A stretch of DNA of 64,000 nt from Diphasiastrum complanatum (lineage: Eukaryota; Streptophyta; Lycopodiopsida; Lycopodiales; Lycopodiaceae): contig CM055103.1 in assembly GCA_029204225.1 (NCBI GenBank), positions 23,616,663-23,680,662 of the forward strand, given 5' to 3'. Both the position numbers and the translations under genes were made by a program. Positions 45,201 through 53,598 of the stretch are shown here, piece after piece. Numbering within the stretch: position 1 is the first letter of the stretch; each line of letters starts with the position of its first letter. The notes below the pieces were generated by a model. It saw only the letters and a list, made by a program, of their open reading frames with translations, was not told the DNA's origin and ran no database searches.

Positions 45201-46233
45201 CCTTGATTGCACACTCACCATCATTTGCGGTATAGATTACATTCCTATCACCATCAAATGCCATTAAAGATGAAAAATACTCTTTATGATATGTCATATG
45301 AGAAGTGGCTCCACTATCAATCCACCAAGGATCAATGTCTCCATGATTAGCCAACAAGCAAGATGACATAACAAAAGCATCATTTGAAAGAAGCTCATCC
45401 CCACCCTCATCAATAGTTAGATTGGTTTGCTTTTTCCCTTGATCCCTCTTTTTCTTAAAACAATCACTAGCAAAATGCCCTTTGACTCCACAATAGAAAC
45501 ATTTTAGCTTAGATCTATCCTTCTTTTTGCCAAAAGTAGAGTGCTCACCTTGGTCTTGCCCTTTAGACCAATTGCTTTTACCTTTGCCCTTGAACTTGCC
45601 TTTAGAGAACATTGCCTCCTCTTCTCCTCCTTGAGATGTAGAAGATGCTCCCACTCTTGCTTGCAACCTGAATTCTTCAGCCAACAAGACCTCTTGCAAG
45701 TCTCCAACACTTGGTAAACATTTTTGGATAGCATAACTTTGAACAAGATTAGCATGATCATCCAACAAGCCATTGAGAATCACTTGAACAAGCTCCTCAT
45801 TATTTATGCCATCATTAATGCATGCTAACTCATCATTCAATGCTTTAACTCTCAAAACAAAAGCATGTCCATTCTCACTCTTCTTTTGCATACAAGAAAA
45901 GATTTGCCTTCTTAAAGTCAACACTCTAGAAGTAGACTTGGATTCATAAACCTTCTTCAAGGCTTCCCAAGCTTCACTAGATGATGTGCACTTACCAACC
46001 TCTTTGATAAGCTCATTTGTCACATTCATCTTGATCATGTGAAGGGCTTTCTTTGCCCTCTTGTCATACCTCAATTGTTCTTGAGGTGCCAAAGGTCTCT
46101 CCTCCACACCTACAACAATATCCATCAACTCATTCATCTCAAGCAAAGACTCCATCCTTACTTTCCAAGTAGAATAGTTGAGGGAGGTAAGCCTATCATT
46201 GCTTTCCAACATGTAGCCTCCATTTGTAGCCAT
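42283..46233 (-). CDS. Complete copia Gag-Pol polyprotein
   Basis: A single 1316-residue frame encodes everything needed for retrotransposition. Gag is about 1-240, followed by the CCHC knuckle at C245, C248, H253, C258. The protease active site D306 lies in WWIDSGATSH. The integrase zinc site is H439, H444, C473, C476, with core D503, D565, E601 (35 residues between the last two) and AERKN. RT spans about 815-1060, with YGLKQAPRSWY near 947-957 and YVDD at 992-995. RNase H has D1156, E1197, D1234 and D1283 in FSDSDFAGD, SSSEAEY, FCDN and VADIFTKAL. The products would be made in the cytoplasm as virus-like particles. Gag and Pol share one frame, as usual for plant copia. The stop codon TGA is supplied by the first bases of the LTR. 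No missing key residue was seen. Confidence 0.96.
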   Translation of the reverse strand: MATNGGYMLESNDRLTSLNYSTWKVRMESLLEMNELMDIVVGVEERPLAPQEQLRYDKRAKKALHMIKMNVTNELIKEVGKCTSSSEAWEALKKVYESKSTSRVLTLRRQIFSCMQKKSENGHAFVLRVKALNDELACINDGINNEELVQVILNGLLDDHANLVQSYAIQKCLPSVGDLQEVLLAEEFRLQARVGASSTSQGGEEEAMFSKGKFKGKGKSNWSKGQDQGEHSTFGKKKDRSKLKCFYCGVKGHFASDCFKKKRDQGKKQTNLTIDEGGDELLSNDAFVMSSCLLANHGDIDPWWIDSGATSHMTYHKEYFSSLMAFDGDRNVIYTANDGECAIKGIGTIPISLSTNRNIELKDVLLIPSITKNLLSVSQMLDKGFKVEFDGDACLIKKGCSIIAKGKRQGKLFKLDACVVANQVGCMANEQMSIQEVWHKRMGHLNYKALEVIAKKEVVRGLPKSLTCLNHVCEECALSKSHRLPYTRSISRSKMPFSLLHSDIHGVTTISNGGAKMYVTFIDDFSRFCWVYLLKSKDEVFDVFVKFKVAIETQFTTKIKCLRSDNGGEYISNKFKAFCDEHGIKREYTCPRTPQQNGVAERKNRTLCESAKAMRLNANLPKPFWSDALLCANFLCNRWPSVVLEGKTPFEALFGTKPNVKFLRTFGCICYFNITLDDRTKEDPSSRKGIFVGYSEVSKAYRIYVPSIKKVFTSRDVIFDEGNIPKVVSSDDGVVATNVLNDNGVDDTLDVDVEEASSSQIPRRTPRHKVKPSRLTYDGKGKQVVDGSNYAFLTSFDVPSCVDEARQEEEWIQAMDLEFEALMKNNTWRLVELPKGKSAIGCKWIFKVKTNQDGSINKLKARLVAKGYAQEHGIDYEETFAPVAKMVSIRVIISLATLYGWDLWQLDISNAFLNGDLEEEVYMEQPESYVSHSKPNHVCFLQKSLYGLKQAPRSWYARLNSFLLSQNFTMSEYDHSLYFRISANDVTILLIYVDDIILSGGNKEDIEDIKKALKKEFEVHDLGLLSYILGIEVIRTSQITFISQEKYAISILNRFHMVDANPIDTPMESHVKLTIRGNERSFEDITLYRKLIGSLIYLTITRPDLSYCVGRLSQFMQDPSIEHWKLGKRILRYISGTKDFGIVYRGSSPNLFGFSDSDFAGDLMDRKSINAHAIFIGDGAISWMSKKQATISLSSSEAEYKALTSCTKEMVWIKRMIMELHLLDFSESPIIFCDNLSAQSLASNPVFHARSKHIEVAYHFVREQVLAKEIKLEHVPSKECVADIFTKALGKDLFFKHRTSLGVLSKSMLKLVEEGV
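42288..42297 (-). promoter_or_regulatory. Polypurine tract of copia G
   Basis: The minus strand reads GAAGAGGGAG directly before the 3' LTR. It also encodes the last residues of the polyprotein (EEGV). Confidence 0.9.
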
Positions 46234-46830
46234 GTTGCAATGATTGATCTCTGATCTTTGACCTGTTCCAATGCACTAAGCACTCTCTTGAATCAACAAA
46301 TGAAACACAAGAAGAAATCACAAAGATTTGGAACCTAAAACCTTACTTTTTCTCTCTTTTCCTCACTTTTTCCTCAATTTTAGCCACTAGTTTTATGATT
46401 TCTTGATCAAACCAAGACCAAACCTCAATATACTTGCTTTTCCCTCACTCCTAAGATTGAAATACACTCTTGAATCATTCAGCAAACTGAAAATCAGAGG
46501 GTTACATCAATTTTGAAGTTTTTGACATGAAGAAGCAAGAAATTGAATCAAAAAACTATATGCTAGAATGGAAAACTAATAGGATCTTGTTGGATCTTGC
46601 ATCTCCCTCTTTCCAAAACAAATTTTGTCTCCTTATTCTGATAAGTACAGAGGGAATTCGCCCTACTTCAATTGAAATGCATACAAATGATGTTTTGATC
46701 ACAAAGATCCAATTTCTACACATAAATCAACAAGATTTTTAGCTAGAAACTTGATTGGAATGCTACAAAAGCAAACTCGCCCACAAATCTCTTCTAAATC
46801 TGGCAAAACCTGCACATTTGGCCGCCTAAT

Positions 46831-46842
46831 GCTCTGATACCA
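46831..46842 (-). promoter_or_regulatory. Primer-binding site of copia G
   Basis: The minus strand reads TGGTATCAGAGC immediately after the 5' LTR, the initiator Met tRNA type. Confidence 0.93.
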
Positions 46843-47495
46843 TGTGAAAAACTCAGATCCAAAAGATGCTAAAGTTTCATAAAGATCTTGGCCATGGAAG
46901 TTATGCACATCTAGATTGAAAAAATGATAGAAATTGTGATGTTAAGCATACTAAACATCAACTAAACATCAAAATCTGATCATAAGCTTCCACAAACAGA
47001 AACTTGCTGTCCCTGTCCGTACTTCAGAGCCTACAACCTGCATTTCACACGTGTGAAGCCATAGCAACAAAGAAATCACAATTCTAGTGGCTAGAATGCA
47101 AGATATGAACAAAAAAGTGAGAGAGAAGAAGATGGATCTTCAAAGAGCATAACATTCATTCAATAGAATGAAAATGAGATGTGTACATACTCGTGGAGAT
47201 GGCTATTTATAGCAGCCATAGTGCCTCTTGGCCACTTGTCTTATGATAGGCTAAAATTGGGGTCCAATAGGATTCACCCATCTACCTAGAAATTTGGTCA
47301 AATAGGAATGCACCAAATTATGAGCCAATAGAAGAGCTCCACACTCGACCTCCTCTAATTAATGTGACCTCAAAAGTAGTGTACACATACTTTGGGCCTC
47401 TACATACATGTATGAACCTATCTCTAACTTTTATTTGGCCATAGGCCTACAAAATCTCAAGTTAGGAAAATACTACTAGTTGACAATTTTTCACA
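46843..47495 (-). repeat. 5' LTR of copia G
   Basis: It carries CTATAAATAG on the minus strand (47203-47212) as a likely TATA box, and the 14-base perfect palindrome TTCACACGTGTGAA at 47044-47057, with CCGTAC about 25 bases away. Confidence 0.95.
47203..47212 (-). promoter_or_regulatory. TATA box in the copia G 5' LTR
   Basis: CTATAAATAG on the minus strand, well placed to start a genomic transcript within the LTR. Confidence 0.65.
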
Positions 47496-48569
47496 TTCAG
47501 TTGTGCTTGCTGCCAAAAGATTTTTGGGGAGAAACAATTTCTTGTGCAAATTATCTTTGTAATAGACTTCCAAATCTTGATCTAGGAGGAAAATCAACAT
47601 ATGAGATGTTGTATAGGGAAAAGCCTAAGGTAGATCACCTTAGTATCTTTGGTTGTGTGTGCTTTGTTCATGTTACAGTACCGTTAAAAACTAGGAAAAA
47701 GGATGATCCTAGTTCTATCAAAGGAGTGTTGGTTGGATATTCATCAACAAAGAAAGCATATAAAATTATCATTCCCTCTACTAACAAGGTTGTTGTAAGT
47801 AGAGATGTGATCTTCCATGAAGATCAAAAGCTCAACTTGGATGGGGTCAAGATCAAGCCAACTTCTGGAGGATCTTCTATTATGAATCTTGATGCCAATC
47901 AAGATGTGGAGGGGTCAAGGCTTGAGGAGGATCATCTTCAAGCAATTACTCCAAGAAGATCTATGAGAGAGAGATCCGAACCAAGGAGGCTCACATACGT
48001 GGAGGAAGGCAAGCAAGTGGAGGATGGCGCCTCTTATCATGCATTTTTCATCTCTCATGATGAGCCAAAAGATGTCCAAGATGCACTCCAATAAAAGGAG
48101 TGGTATGAAGCCATATCAAAGGAGTATGAAGCCTTGATTTCCAACAATACTTGGGAGTTTGTGGATCCACCTATCAGCAAGCATGTTATTGGATGCAAGT
48201 GGGTGTTTCAAGTGAAGTACAACAATGATCATGGATCTATCAACAAGTTTTAAGCAAGACTTTGTGCCAAAGGATATGCTCAAATTCATGTATTTGATTA
48301 TGAAGACATGTTTGAACCCGGTTTCAAGATGGTCACTATAAGGATTATCATTTATGTTGCATGCTATTTCAAGTGGAGGATGTTCCAACTGGATGTTTCT
48401 AATGCCTTTCTTAATGGATACCTTGAAGAAGTAATCTATATGGAGAAACCTGAGGGCTTTATCAAAAAAGGTGATGAATCCAAAGTGTGTCTCTTATTCA
48501 AAAGCCTTTATGGGCTTAAGTAAGCCCCAATGTCTTGGTATGCAAGGCTCAATTCATATCTTATCTCAC
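47496..48569 (+). pseudogene. Copia element F, 3' part (integrase end, linker, RT start)
   Basis: It resumes LLPKDFWGETISCANYLCN and continues YEMLYREKPKVDHLSIFGC, the linker with TPRRSMRERSEPRRLTY, then RT (EWYEAISKEYEALISNNTW, CKWVFQVKYNNDHGSIN, QLDVSNAFLNGYLEE, MEKPEGFIKKGDES, LFKSLYGLK). In-frame stops replace Gln or Lys codons near 48092, 48251 and 48521. It ends where an LTR begins at 48570. Confidence 0.85.
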
Positions 48570-49252
48570 TGTTGGATTCAATCTAAGTGTTAGAATTTAG
48601 CAATTTTCACATGGTTTTTGATGTATCTTTGACATCTATGTGGATCCACACGTGTGAGGACCTGTCCACACATGTGAAATGACACTTGTAATATTCTGAT
48701 CCATTTTGATTAGCTTTCATTTGAGTCTAATATGACATCTCGTAAATTATAAGAGTTAGGTCCTAGATTGTAGGAATCTAGAAGGTCAACACAAACCACC
48801 AATGGATGATGTGGCAAACTTGATAGATCTTATCCAAAGTGGATATGGATGAGTACAATGAGCTCCCACACGTGCTGGATGCAGCTTAGAGAGAGATTAT
48901 GATGATTTTGTACTTGATCCATGATGGATCCATTATTGAGCTAATGATGAGAAACATTGGTTTGTGAAGCAATCTTGGTGTTTACACTCTCTTAAGCACT
49001 TTCTTTGTGGATGTATGCTAAGTAAATGTTTAGTAAATTATTTCTCTGTTATCAGGCCGTACAATAGCTGTACTTCACACGTGTGAATCCGTGGTTCATC
49101 ATTTTTTATTGTTCTTGCTTGGAAACACAAAGATTGTCAAGTAGAAGCTAGATTTGGAAGCTAGTCTTGATATAGATCAAGATCTCAAGCTACCAATCAC
49201 TCTTTGTGATCATTTGTAGATCAAATTCAGTCCTTTACTCTGAGATTTGACA
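48570..49252 (+). repeat. Copia 5' LTR (further family, plus strand)
   Basis: It begins TGTTGGATTC where copia F stops and ends GAGATTTGACA directly before a copia primer site. It contains CCACACGTGTGAG (about 48646-48658), CCACACATGTGAAA (about 48667) and TTCACACGTGTGAA (49074-49087). The start is less certain than the end, because the terminal bases are not matching inverted repeats. After the primer site only about 190 bases of leader remain. Confidence 0.6.
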
Positions 49253-49265
49253 TGGTATCAGAGCC
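49253..49265 (+). promoter_or_regulatory. Primer-binding site after the 48.6 kb LTR
   Basis: TGGTATCAGAGCC directly after ...TTTGACA, an initiator Met tRNA type. It is the best evidence that the preceding segment is a plus-strand 5' LTR. Confidence 0.85.
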
Positions 49266-49449
49266 AAGTCAAAGAGCTTAGTTGATGATCCAAAGATCTT
49301 CATTTTGGTAAAAGCATTGGTGGTAGATTCATTTTGAAGGAGGGCGACCTTTTCTAATAGTTTACTTGTAATGTTGAGGTTCTGATTAGTGTGTAAAGTT
49401 TAGATGTACTTCTCACATGTGTGAGAGGCAAAAGTCATGGTATTCTTCA

Positions 49450-50340
49450 TAGAAAGACAACAACCTATACACCACAGCACAAAGGTGTAGCAGAGAGGAA
49501 GAACATGACTCTCATGGAAGCTGCAAGATCAATGATGGCCTACTCCAAGGCATCAAGATCATTATAGGCTGAAGCAGTAGCTACAGCTGCCTACCTGCAA
49601 AACATGATAGGCAAGTTGAGCATGGCTCACACTACTCCACATGAGGTATGGTGGAGAAGCAAGCCAAACCTGGCTCGTGTTCGGATCTTCGGATGTGTAG
49701 CATACGCACACATACCAGACAAGAAGAGGAAGAAGCTGAACGAAAAGGTGGAGTAAGGATTCTTGGTTGGCTATAATATACACTTTGCATACTATAGAGT
49801 ATACATGCCTGAAACCAATGAAATGAAGACTGTCAGAGATATCAAATTTGATGAGACAAGAACGATGGCTGAGGAAGATTCCATCAGCTATGAAGTTCTG
49901 TACTACGATCTACCCACATCGACAGAGGGAGTGGACCTTGAGCACCCAAATGAAGATACTCAAATTCCAGCTGAAGTGAACGATAGTTCAGACGACAAGC
50001 AAACCGACATATCAGGAGTACCCATTACACCAGCAATACACCGAGGTCCCGCTATCAGTAGACAAGAAAAAGACAAAGCAGTTGCTGAGCCTATACTATC
50101 TCCAAGGAGATTTGCAAGACAAAGAAGATCACCAGTCAAATATATACCTGACAGCTCATCTTGTACTCAAGAAGAATTTTGTGGATTCAACTGTGAACCA
50201 CAAACTTATGAAGAAGCCATCAATAGTCCAGACAAGGACAAGTGGATCAAGGCCATCATAAGACATAATGAGCTCCATGAAGCAAAACAAGCTATGGACT
50301 CTCGAGCCACTACCAGCCAACAAAAAGACTATCAAGTGTA
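49450..50340 (+). pseudogene. Copia integrase and linker fragment (separate family)
   Basis: The plus strand reads TTTYTPQHKGVAERKNMTLM, an in-frame stop at SRSL-stop-AEAVATAAYLQN, HEVWWRSKPNLARVRIFGC, KLNEKVE-stop-GFLVGYN, then a 192-codon open linker with SPRRFARQRRSPVKYIPDSS and the start of the RT lead-in (TYEEAINSPDKDKWIKAI). It has no partner sequences and ends in a TAA at 50339. Confidence 0.8.
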
Positions 50341-50379
50341 AATAGGTCTACAAGCATAACTTGTCCTTCTTGAAATGTT

Positions 50380-50575
50380 GATGTTGATCTTTGTTCCTTC
50401 CTCTTGGCTTGTCCTTTGTGAAGTATGCTATTCACCTCTCCATCATAGATGGATTTCAATGTGTCTCAAGCCTCCTTGGATGAGGTACATGAGCCAATGT
50501 CCCTCAACACCTCATTGAAAACATTCATCTTGATGATATGAAGGGCCATCCATGCCCTCTTCCTCCTTGACCACG
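50380..50575 (-). pseudogene. Copia Gag fragment
   Basis: The minus strand reads a Gag block equivalent to ALHIIKMNVFNEVLRDIGSC then TSSKEAWDTLKSIYDGE. It matches the Gag segment of copia A and G in order. It is bounded by unrelated sequence on both sides. Confidence 0.7.
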
Positions 50576-50870
50576 TAGGAAGCGCAGAACTACAAAGTGG
50601 CTGCAAGGTATCAGGAGATATTCAAAATTTGTGAAATTTCTGATACCTAGGGCCCCAATTTTGAGGCTTGTAAAAGAAATAATTGATGAATTATCCTTGG
50701 AGAACAAGGTTACGGTAGATGCCGTGTCCGCGATACAAGAGTCTGCGGAAATGCACATGACACAACTTTTTGAAGACTCTTTTTTGTGTGCAGTACATAG
50801 AAAGAGAGTCACAATACTTCCAAAAGATCTCCACCTAGCAAGAAGGCTAAGGAGAGAGCGAAATTGAAAA
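50571..50870 (+). pseudogene. Divergent histone H3-like fold fragment
   Basis: The plus strand is open from 50571 to a TGA at 50868-50870: the alpha-N helix (IRRYSK), LIPRAP, RLVKEI, a central helix with AIQESAEMHM, QLFEDSFLCAVHRKRVTI, PKDLHLARRLRRERN-stop. By my own alignment about half of the 94 positions match canonical H3 from about residue 40 to the C-terminus, and loop 1 has canonical length. There is no N-terminal tail and no ATG; a stop and Gag-derived DNA lie upstream. An AG at 50577-50578 preceded by pyrimidines could be a splice acceptor. It may be the last exon or a retained copy of a divergent H3 variant. A CENH3 identity is possible but not shown. Confidence 0.7.
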
Positions 50871-51059
50871 AATGATGTACCGAAAATTTTATTTATAATA
50901 TACTGAAGATTTTGTGTTTAATATACTGAAGATTTTCAGGTTATGTGAATGCAAATTTATGTGATTGTATTTAATATTTGATTTTAGGTTTATTTGAATG
51001 CAAATTTGAGTAATTTAGTACTATGTGAATGACTTGAGATTTTCAGTACTATGAGAATG
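50871..51059. other. AT-rich spacer after the H3-like fragment
   Basis: Short words repeat loosely (ATATACTGAAGATTTT twice, ATGTGAATG and TGAATGCAAATTT several times). Otherwise nothing. Confidence 0.6.
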
Positions 51060-51330
51060 CAAATTAAGCTTTTTTTCTGCCCTAGCATGAAAACCACGCC
51101 AAGGCATGTCCAGGGGCCCTTTGACCAAGTCAAAGAGCCCATTCTTGTGCCCTGGCATGAAAATCTCGCCAAGGCACGATCGAGGCAGCTTTGACCCTGG
51201 TCGAAGCTGCCCTGGTCGTGCCTTGGCATGATTTTCACACCAGGGTGCGAACAGGGCCCTTTGACTAGGTCAAAGGTGCCCTGGTCACGCCTTGGTGTGA
51301 TTTTCATGCCAAAGCGTGATTTTGACCCAT
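51060..51330. repeat. Nested inverted-repeat cluster (hairpin-forming)
   Basis: A unit of about 60 bases with GCCTTGGC and TTTTCATGCC words and TTTGAC...GTCAAA words occurs in alternating orientation. The inner arms (about 51141-51193 and 51196-51248) pair around 51195. The outer parts (about 51076-51140 and 51249-51320) extend the imperfect pairing, giving arms near 120 bases. A transcript would fold into a long hairpin. The minus strand is also open here (from 51343), probably by chance. Confidence 0.75.
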
Positions 51331-51429
51331 TTTCATCAAACATAAAAAAACTTATACAAAAAAACTTGGGACAGCCGACAAGAACAATAACATTATATAA
51401 TTACAACAGATAACTGTGAGAGCCAACAA

Positions 51430-52826
51430 TAAACAAACGATGATGTCTTTATTCACATGCGGTCCATTCAAGAGTGGTATAATTTTTTCAGGAGAAGACT
51501 TCAGATTCTTTGATCACTTTGTTGATGACATTACTGATTTTAGCATATCTAATTCTAATTTTGGAGCATCACTCTCATTCTCATAAGGGCCAATTAAACC
51601 CGATAGAATGAGTCGGGTCTCGAATCCAGGGCATAAATCATTCAAAATGGCTTTTCAAAGGACACAATAAGCCTTTGGCGCTAATGGGGACAGCTCTACC
51701 TCTCCAATGTGCTTGGAGAGCGCTTTGCATTTGAGAAGCTCTATTGGTCCATTTGGACTGTACTTGTTGCTGATGCTGAAAATAAAGATGTTGGGCAACC
51801 TCCCAACGTAGTGGGCCAGAGACTTATCCAGAGTTGCTACTTCAGCTTTTTCCGGAACACCGCCCTTTGCATCGCCCCTTCACATAGCATAGACATCAAT
51901 CTCCACTGCGTCCTACATTTGGTTCAAATTAATTCAAAATGATATAATGAAGACAATCAAACATAACGAAAACACACAAGTTGAATTTTTGGGTCAAACT
52001 TGCCTCGGTCCCTTTGTCAAGGACTTTGGTTTGCACAAGCTCAATTCCTTTGCCTTTGTACTCCGCATTGATGCTTTTTCCATCGAGTATCTCGAATGGC
52101 CTCATTTGAACTAGTGGTGGTTGAAGCGTCTTCAATTGGCAAAGTACTCTTGTGAGTGCTTGCTCGGTGGTGTCCGTGTCATGGCCAATCAGCTAGCTGC
52201 TCATACGTGGTGTTGTGGTCGAACTGCCATTTTGCAAGTTTACTAATGCTACCAACATCTCATCTTCTCGCAAGCCAAGAATATGTTGCAAATCATGCAT
52301 GAACACATACTCTTTCCCATCAATGATGATTGGAACAAGGCTATGGATACGAAGCACGACATCATTGGACTCATCTATATCCTCTGGCTTCACTATTGTG
52401 GATGCATCTCCTGCCACTTGCGCTACCAAGACAGTTACCTACTCCAGGGATAAATCTTCCTCTTCACCCGAGTTGTCCATCTCATTCGCATATACTCTAG
52501 GATTTTCTTCGTTGTGGGCCACATTCGCTGGATACTCATTAAGCAAAAAAATAACAGTAATTTAACAAGATAGAAACTTCCTTCCTACATTTTCCAGATC
52601 AAAAGTTTTCAGCTGATCCTTAGTCAGCTCCAAGAAATGATCGTTATCCAAGTGACTGATAAATTTGTTGAGACGAGCGATAAAGGGTCTATCTCCTTTC
52701 CATATATAACTAAGCAAGTTATATGGAATCCACATGATAGTTGAGCCAAGAATTTGTACGACATAAGGCTTCAAAGTTTCACCTATATACTCACTCACAT
52801 ACGTGAATGCATCCACATTAGCCTGT
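51430..52826 (-). pseudogene. Unrecognised gene, decayed, cut by a gypsy LTR
   Basis: Several minus-strand blocks look coding: from 52826, YVSEYIGETLKPYVVQILGS then WKGDRPFIARLNKFISHL, ending at a stop at 52562. Then an acidic block (NSGEEEDLSLE) and the block from 52429 (DGKEYVFMHDLQHILGL) follow. Next is 52135 (MRPFEILDGKSINAEYKGKG), and a last region to about 51430 (KSLAHYVGRLPNIFIF, LCPGFETRLILSGLIGPYEN) with two or three stops. The breaks may be introns or lesions. I do not recognise the family. The first block is truncated at its N-terminal side by the LTR at 52827. Confidence 0.5.
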
Positions 52827-53572
52827 TGTTGGAGGGTTTGCAAATCCCAAGGCAACCCTAGCCCTAGTTAATAAGTGAGAGGGATTTGACACCCTGCGTG
52901 TATAAGTCCAACCTGATGATCACATAGTTATTTGATTAGTTACAAGTCAATAACATGACTTTAGACCTTTTTGTGGGACTTATTAATGTCGCAAGGTCTA
53001 AATGTCAAGTTAGTGAATAAAGTTGGGTTTCCCTCCAATTTGGATAATTCTCACTGTTTTTTAAATTTGAATAATTAGGGAGGCAAAAATGGACCAATAG
53101 GATTCAGAGGCCAGGGTCCTCCTCTCTACTATAAAAAAAGACCAATTCAAGTTATTACACATGCTCATTTCTTCATTTCAATAAAGCAGATTGTTTCTCT
53201 TGTACAATGGATTGATGAATGTCCTTTATATCTATCACTTTTCCTCCATCTCTCATGCTTTATTTGGATTTTGCTACTTGTTGGATCTGATTGTTATTGG
53301 GATTGCATATTATTATACTTTTTATGAGGGAGAAAGAGAGAGAGAGAAAGAGTAAGCTATCTTGTTGTGGATCTAGTGTTAGTGGATGTAGTGTTAATGC
53401 TTAGAGTTAATAGATGTTAGAGTTAGATGTGAATCTTCCATTCATGCTGAAATCTAAACTATACTATCACTCTCATGGGAACAAATATATGTGTGACAAC
53501 TAACTTCATCTCTTTGATGCTAGATTGATTAGATCTTGGATTGAGGTTAGACAAGGAAAGAAACCCACTACA
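52827..53572 (+). repeat. 5' LTR of a Tat/Athila-like gypsy element
   Basis: The LTR is TGTTGGAGGG...CCCACTACA, 746 bases, followed at once by a gypsy-type primer site. A closely similar copy lies inverted at 59836-60579. It contains TACTATAAAAAAAG near 53137-53150 as a candidate TATA box and an AATAAAG signal near 53181. Confidence 0.85.
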
Positions 53573-53598
53573 ATTTTGGCGCTGATGCCAGGGAGCTA
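53573..53598 (+). promoter_or_regulatory. Gypsy primer-binding site
   Basis: ATTTTGGCGCTGATGCCAGG is a diverged form of the TGGCGCCGTTGCCGGGGA type used by Tat/Athila elements and complementary to tRNA-Asp. Confidence 0.75.

Larger units (their letters stand above)
41635..47495 (-). mobile_element. Intact Ty1/copia element G
   Basis: The LTRs at 41635-42287 and 46843-47495 are each 653 bases, and I saw no difference between them. The ends are TGTGAAAAAC...TTTTTCACA, and the 5-base target duplication TTCAG is at 41630-41634 and 47496-47500. Primer site, purine tract, LTR TATA box and one uninterrupted polyprotein are all present. It looks recently inserted and capable of autonomous movement. 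It lies in opposite orientation inside copia F. Confidence 0.97.

Noticed and set aside
50571-50870. Call of centromeric CENH3
   Set aside because: Loop 1 has canonical H3 length and the C-terminus resembles H3 more than the usual plant CENH3 end. Kept as H3-like only.
50990-51343. 117-codon minus-strand frame across the hairpin cluster
   Set aside because: The repeated words come from inverted DNA units read in opposite senses. It is more likely a by-product of the repeat than a protein.
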